Source: Thalassobius sp047123305 (GTDB lineage Bacteria > Pseudomonadota > Alphaproteobacteria > Rhodobacterales > Rhodobacteraceae). From it: a stretch of 64,000 bases of DNA. Position numbers and translations under genes: made by a program. The DNA lies in the NCBI RefSeq assembly GCF_047123305.1, contig NZ_CP138918.1:3038001-3102000 (forward strand). Reading direction: 5' to 3'. Under the pieces are notes generated by a model. That model saw nothing but the letters and a program-made list of their open reading frames with translations, made no database searches and was not told where the DNA came from. Position 1 is the first letter of the stretch. Each line of letters opens with the position of its first letter. Below are positions 60,363-64,000 of this stretch, in pieces.

Positions 60363-61622
60363 ATGCGTCGAGTCGTCGTGACCGGATTGGGTCTGGTAAC
60401 CCCGCTTGCAAGCGGTGTGGAAGAAACCTGGTCCCGCATTCTGGATGGCCAGTCGGGCGCGGGGAAAATCACCCGTTTTGACGCCAGCCATCTGGGCACG
60501 GATTACGCCTGCGAAGTTCCTTATGGGGACGGCAGCGATGGCACCTTTAACCCTGATGACTGGATGTCGGCCAAAGAACGCCGCAAGGTGGATGACTTCA
60601 TCCTCTATGGCATTGCGGCGGCGCAGCAGGCGGTGGAAGACTCGGGCTGGGCGCCTGAAGACACCGATGCGCAGGAACGCACCGGTGTGATGATCGGCTC
60701 CGGCATCGGTGGTTTGCAGTCGATCGCGGACACCACGCTGCTGCTGAAAGAAAAAGGCCCGCGTCGCGTGTCGCCTTTCTTTATTCCCGGCGCGCTGATC
60801 AACCTGATCTCGGGTCAGGTCTCGATCAAATATGGCTTTAAGGGTCCGAACCACGCGGTTGTCACCGCCTGTTCCACCGGGGCACACGCCATTGGCGACG
60901 CCACCCGTCTGATCAAATACGGCGATGCGGATGTGATGGTTGCAGGCGGCGCTGAGGCGGCGATCTGCGAGATCGGTATCGCGGGTTTCAACGCCTGTAA
61001 GGCGCTCTCGACCAAACGGTCGGACGACCCGCAGGCCGCCAGCCGCCCCTATGATGGCGACCGTGACGGCTTTGTCATGGGCGAAGGCGCTGGTGTTGTG
61101 GTGCTGGAAGAATATGAACACGCCAAAGCGCGCGGCGCCAAGATCTATGCCGAAGTGCTGGGCTACGGCCTGTCGGGCGACGCCTACCACATCACCGCCC
61201 CGTCGGAGAATGGCGAAGGCGGCGAACGTTCGATGCGTGCGGCGATCAAAGACGCGGGCGTGGAACCTTCGGCGATTGACTACATCAATGCCCACGGCAC
61301 CTCGACCATGGCCGACACCATCGAGCTGGGCGCGGTAGAGCGTCTCTTGGGCGACAAGGCGGCCTCGGCCACCATGTCCTCGACCAAGTCGATGACCGGT
61401 CACCTTCTGGGCGCTGCTGGCGCGATTGAGGCGATCTTCTCGATCCTGGCGATCCGCGATCAGGTGGCCCCGCCCACGATCAACCTCGACAACCCGGCGG
61501 TGGAGTCCAAACTGGACCTCGCGCCGAACAAAAAGGTGGAACGCGAAATCAACGTGGCGCTCTCCAACAGCTTCGGCTTTGGCGGCACCAATGCCTCGGT
61601 GATGTTCGGGAAAGTCGACTGA
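60363..61622 (+). CDS. fabF: 3-oxoacyl-ACP synthase II FabF
   Basis: Condensing enzyme that extends acyl-ACP with malonyl-ACP. The catalytic triad is visible: Cys in VVTACSTGAHAIGDATRL, His in YINAHGTSTMADTIELGA, and His in TKSMTGHLLGAAGAIEA, with the closing motif NSFGFGGTNASVMF. At 419 aa it is normal length. The ATG at 60363 follows AAAGGAGAG. mltG starts one base after the stop, so the two are co-transcribed. Confidence 0.97.
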   Translation: MRRVVVTGLGLVTPLASGVEETWSRILDGQSGAGKITRFDASHLGTDYACEVPYGDGSDGTFNPDDWMSAKERRKVDDFILYGIAAAQQAVEDSGWAPEDTDAQERTGVMIGSGIGGLQSIADTTLLLKEKGPRRVSPFFIPGALINLISGQVSIKYGFKGPNHAVVTACSTGAHAIGDATRLIKYGDADVMVAGGAEAAICEIGIAGFNACKALSTKRSDDPQAASRPYDGDRDGFVMGEGAGVVVLEEYEHAKARGAKIYAEVLGYGLSGDAYHITAPSENGEGGERSMRAAIKDAGVEPSAIDYINAHGTSTMADTIELGAVERLLGDKAASATMSSTKSMTGHLLGAAGAIEAIFSILAIRDQVAPPTINLDNPAVESKLDLAPNKKVEREINVALSNSFGFGGTNASVMFGKVD

Positions 61623-61623
61623 T

Positions 61624-62778
61624 ATGTGGAAGGCGCTGGCCTCTAACGCGTTGACGTTTCTGGTGGTTCTGGTGTTCCTTGCAGGCGGTGTGATCCTGTG
61701 GGGGCAGCAGAGCTACACCACCGCAGGCCCGCTGGAAGCGCCGATCTGTGTGCGGGTCGAACCCGGCTCGAACATGTCGCGCATCAGCCGCAAACTGGAA
61801 ACGGAAGGCGCCATCGAAAACGGGGCACTGTTCCGGATCGGAGCGGATTATTCCGGCAAGGCGGATCAACTGAAAGCGGGCGCGTTTCTCGTCGAAGGTG
61901 GCGCCTCGATGGAACAGATCGTTGAGGCCCTGACCAAAGGCGGCGCCAGCACCTGCGGCACCGAAGTGGTCTACCGTATCGGCGTGACCCGCAGTCAGAT
62001 CCTTGTGCGCGAGCTGGACCCTGCCACCAACCGATTTGTCGAAACCGCCAGCTTTAATCCGGCTGCGGATGCGGCTCCGGCCGAATTTACCGCCGCCGCC
62101 GATCAAAGCGACACCCGTCACCGCATCGCGATGGCGGAGGGTGTGACCTCGTGGCAGGTGGTCGAGAGCCTGAAATCGGTCGGTGTCCTGTCCGGCGATG
62201 TGGCGGCGCTGCCCGCCGAAGGCTCGCTGGCACCTGACAGCTATGAGGTGCGCAAAGGCGACAGCCGCCAGTCGGTGATCGACCGGATGCAATCGGCCCA
62301 GGCCGAAGTGCTGGCCACCGCCTGGCAGAACCGTGTCGACGACCTGCCGCTCGACAGCATGGAAGAGGCGCTGATCCTGGCCTCGATCATCGAGAAAGAG
62401 ACCGGCGTGGCCGAAGAACGCCGCACCGTCGGCTCGGTCTTCATCAACCGTCTGAACCGTGGCATGCGCCTGCAAACCGACCCGACCGTGATCTATGGCA
62501 TCACCAAAGGCGAAGGTGTGCTGGGACGGGGCCTGCGTCAGTCCGAACTGCGCGGCGAAACCCCGTGGAACACCTATGTGATCGACGGTCTGCCGCCGAC
62601 CCCCATCGCCAACCCCGGCCGCGCCAGCATCGAGGCGGCATTGGATCCGGCCTCGACCAAGTTTGTGTTCTTTGTGGCCGATGGCACCGGCGGTCACGCC
62701 TTTGCCGAAACGCTGGCAGAACACAATCGCAACGTCGCCAAATGGCGCGCCATCGAGGCCGAGCGCAGCAACAACTAA
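61624..62778 (+). CDS. mltG: Endolytic transglycosylase MltG (384 aa)
   Basis: Inner-membrane enzyme that ends nascent peptidoglycan strands. An N-terminal anchor (ALTFLVVLVFLAGGVILWGQ) is followed by the YceG/LysM-like region and the catalytic block with the Glu in LILASIIEKETGVAEERRTVGSVFINRLNRGMRLQTDPTVIYGI. The C-terminal family sequences SPWNTY-like ETPWNTYVIDGLPPTPIANPGRASIEAALDPA and FVADGTGGHAFAETLAEHNRNVAKWR follow. It is one base after fabF and ends at a clear terminator before the GTA cluster. Confidence 0.96.
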   Translation: MWKALASNALTFLVVLVFLAGGVILWGQQSYTTAGPLEAPICVRVEPGSNMSRISRKLETEGAIENGALFRIGADYSGKADQLKAGAFLVEGGASMEQIVEALTKGGASTCGTEVVYRIGVTRSQILVRELDPATNRFVETASFNPAADAAPAEFTAAADQSDTRHRIAMAEGVTSWQVVESLKSVGVLSGDVAALPAEGSLAPDSYEVRKGDSRQSVIDRMQSAQAEVLATAWQNRVDDLPLDSMEEALILASIIEKETGVAEERRTVGSVFINRLNRGMRLQTDPTVIYGITKGEGVLGRGLRQSELRGETPWNTYVIDGLPPTPIANPGRASIEAALDPASTKFVFFVADGTGGHAFAETLAEHNRNVAKWRAIEAERSNN

Positions 62779-62810
62779 GTCGCTGACCTGACTTGATAAA
62801 ACTTCCGAGA

Positions 62811-62837
62811 AACCCGCCCTAGTGGCGGGTTTTTTGC
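62811..62837 (+). terminator. Intrinsic terminator of fabF-mltG
   Basis: AACCCGCC-CTAGT-GGCGGGTT, an 8-bp perfect stem running into TTTTTTT. Confidence 0.92.
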
Positions 62838-62881
62838 TGCGTTTGATCTTGCTTTTTCCCCACACGGAAGCGCGTCTGCGT

Positions 62882-62951
62882 CCGAACCGAGGGGCTAAGC
62901 GAAGCGCCCGCCCCTCGGGGGCGGTTCGGGCGCTGCCCGGCGTTGCCGGGC
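62882..62951. repeat. GC-rich nested hairpins upstream of the GTA cluster
   Basis: CCGAACCG (62882-62889) pairs with CGGTTCGG (62922-62929), with AGGGGC/GCCCCT (62890-62895 and 62910-62915) nested inside. Then comes a 7-bp hairpin GCCCGGC-GTT-GCCGGGC (62935-62951), whose GTT loop matches the hairpin of the repeat at 34017. Confidence 0.6.
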
Positions 62952-63117
62952 AATAATTGCGCGCCTGCCCATTGGTTTCTTCAAATCGCCACACCACGGA
63001 CCGTCGCTGCGCCGCCCCCCCCAGCAAACCCCACCGTACGCTGCCCTAACGCGATCTTAGCCTTCGCGCGCCAACCTTCTTGGCAACTGGACAGCAGATC
63101 CAAAGGGGGCGGGCACG

Positions 63118-63486
63118 ATGAATATGCACAGCAACGACCAACCGGAGGGCGCCATCGCGGCGGACCTTCTGGCCGAACAGCTGCTCGAGGTGGGGCAGCT
63201 CCTCGGCGAGATGAAACACGACATGAAAGAGATGCAGTACCGGGTGCGTCTGGATGAACCTGAGGCGGTGCGCGATAACCTGCGCCTGCTCAGCGATCTG
63301 CGCAACTGGCTGAAAATCGCCTTTGAACTGGAGACAAAAGTCCATGACCGAAACCGCGAACGCCAAGGCCGCGCCGATCAGATCGCCCTCGACTTCGACG
63401 CCGCGCGGGATCAGATCCGCTGCCGCCTGGATCGGCTCCGCCAGTGCGGCGCACCAGAGCGCTTTTCTGGACGCATTGAGCCCTGA
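63118..63486 (+). CDS. GTA cluster gene g1 product, putative small terminase (122 aa)
   Basis: First gene of a Rhodobacterales gene transfer agent cluster by position and by its partner. The protein is helical and charged (LAEQLLEVGQLLGEMKHDMKEMQYRVRLDEPEAVRDNLRLLSDLRNWLKIAFELETKVHDRNRERQGRADQI), fitting the small terminase subunit described for RcGTA gp1, which recruits DNA to the large terminase. The last ~47 codons overlap the start of g2 in another frame (63344-63486), which is a long overlap. GGGGGCGGGCACG precedes the ATG. Function is inferred from the RcGTA system. Confidence 0.75.
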   Translation: MNMHSNDQPEGAIAADLLAEQLLEVGQLLGEMKHDMKEMQYRVRLDEPEAVRDNLRLLSDLRNWLKIAFELETKVHDRNRERQGRADQIALDFDAARDQIRCRLDRLRQCGAPERFSGRIEP

Positions 63487-64000
63487 GGAAATCCTCGCCT
63501 TGCCCTATCTGTTCGAGTTCTGGGCGCTGGACCACCAGATGCCACCCGCGGGCGACTGGCGCGCCTGGGTGATCCTTGGCGGCCGCGGAGCGGGCAAAAC
63601 CCGCGCCGGTGCCGAATGGGTGCGGGCACAGGTCGAAGGCGCCCGTCCGATGGATCGGGGCCGGTGTCAACGCCTTGCGATTGTTGGCGAAACGCTGGAT
63701 CAGGCGCGCGAGGTTATGGTCTTTGGCGAAAGTGGCATTCTGGCCTGTTCACCCCCCGATCGTCGCCCCGATTGGATTGCCTCCCGGCGGCTGCTGCAAT
63801 GGCCCAATGGGGCGGAGGCACAGATTTTCTCGGCCCATGACCCCGAAGCGCTGCGCGGGCCGCAGTTTGACGGCGCTTGGGTGGATGAGCTGGCCAAATG
63901 GCCCAAGGTGCAGGACACCTAGGACATGTTGCAATTTGGCCTGCGTCTGGGGGATCTGCCGCAGGTCTGTGTCACCACCACGCCGCGCAATGTGCCGGTG
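63344..64000 (+). pseudogene. GTA large terminase g2, interrupted by an in-frame TAG (3' end beyond window)
   Basis: Packaging ATPase/nuclease of the gene transfer agent. From the ATG at 63344 it reads SAFLDALSPEEILALPYLFEFWALDHQMPPAGDWRAWVILGGRGAGKTRAGAEWVR (Walker A GGRGAGKT) and GPQFDGAWVDELAKW (Walker B). Codon 193 is TAG (63920-63922), where the family has Trp. After it the same frame is fully conserved (DMLQFGLRLGDLPQVCVTTTPRNVPV) to the window edge. So either a single G-to-A change made a nonsense codon or it is a base error. As written, only the ATPase N-terminal part (192 aa) would be made, without the nuclease. Confidence 0.85.

Larger units (their letters stand above)
62779..63117. 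other. 339-base gap between mltG and the GTA cluster
   Basis: Contains the mltG terminator, then a dense hairpin block (62882-62951), then ~150 bases with no recognisable feature, which should hold the GTA cluster promoter. No gene is supported. Confidence 0.6.

Noticed and set aside
60096..63027. Long minus-strand frames antisense to fabF and mltG
   Set aside because: Both sense genes are clearly recognised with catalytic motifs.
63920..63922. Pyrrolysine or recoded amber codon in the GTA terminase
   Set aside because: The MttB-like gene here has no in-frame TAG and no pyl genes are seen; relatives have Trp at this codon, so mutation or base error is simpler.

Overview
The window is high-GC, densely packed bacterial chromosome. 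It most resembles the Roseobacter group of the Rhodobacteraceae (Phaeobacter/Ruegeria-like). The evidence is gene order and content: a YfgM-like/bamB/der block, glnB-glnA beside the NAD(P)HX repair gene, ccmABCDG, an AHL luxR-luxI pair, RTX calcium-binding proteins, DUF6314/DUF3445 proteins, and a gene transfer agent (GTA) cluster starting directly after fabF-mltG. No plasmid, prophage integrase, IS element or CRISPR array is visible, so this looks like core chromosome with small accessory inserts.

Layout. 1-2.0 kb: two RTX-type proteins (the first runs off the left edge). 2.1-7.1 kb: an RND efflux pump with its adaptor. 7.3-11 kb: outer-membrane assembly and ribosome GTPase genes (YfgM-like, bamB, der), then serS in the opposite direction. 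12.7-16.9 kb: yajC, secD and secF, a TauE-like transporter and a Mth938-like protein; secD/secF carry three apparent +1 frameshifts. 17-19.8 kb: cytochrome c maturation ccmABCDG. 19.9-25.3 kb: a divergent HxlR/NmrA pair, aconitase and a DUF1223 protein. 25.3-31.3 kb: LpxL-like acyltransferase, DMT transporter, divergent FliG, a 53-residue secreted protein, purB, DUF6314 and DUF3445. 31.8-35.9 kb: a glycoside hydrolase-like protein without a signal peptide, a lytic transglycosylase and a TPR protein. 36-40.5 kb: nitrogen regulation (glnA, glnB), NAD(P)HX repair, a Hint protein and tRNA-Leu. 40.9-48.5 kb: a hybrid histidine kinase, a methylamine/betaine-type demethylation operon (MttB-like plus flavin oxidoreductase) with a divergent TetR, then a second TetR with a small membrane protein. 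48.8-53.6 kb: trigger factor, luxI/luxR, and ribosomal proteins L9, S18 and S6. 53.9-62.8 kb: YceI and cytochrome b561-YceI proteins, then fatty-acid synthesis (fabD, fabG, acpP, fabF) with an embedded PilZ gene, and mltG. 63.1 kb to the end: GTA genes g1 and g2; g2 has an in-frame amber stop.

The observations most worth following are: (1) a dispersed repeat family (paired hairpins plus a ~26-nt motif), one copy of which lies in frame inside the NAD(P)HX repair gene; (2) the three homopolymer frameshifts in secDF and the amber codon in the GTA terminase, which are either assembly errors or real lesions; (3) several perfect palindromes in regulator promoters that are good operator candidates; (4) unusual architectures: the hydrolase with a C-terminal hydrophobic tail, the b561-YceI fusion, the LuxI with a C-terminal extension and a PilZ receptor inside the fab cluster. 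I did not find a clearly new multi-gene system such as a defence island.
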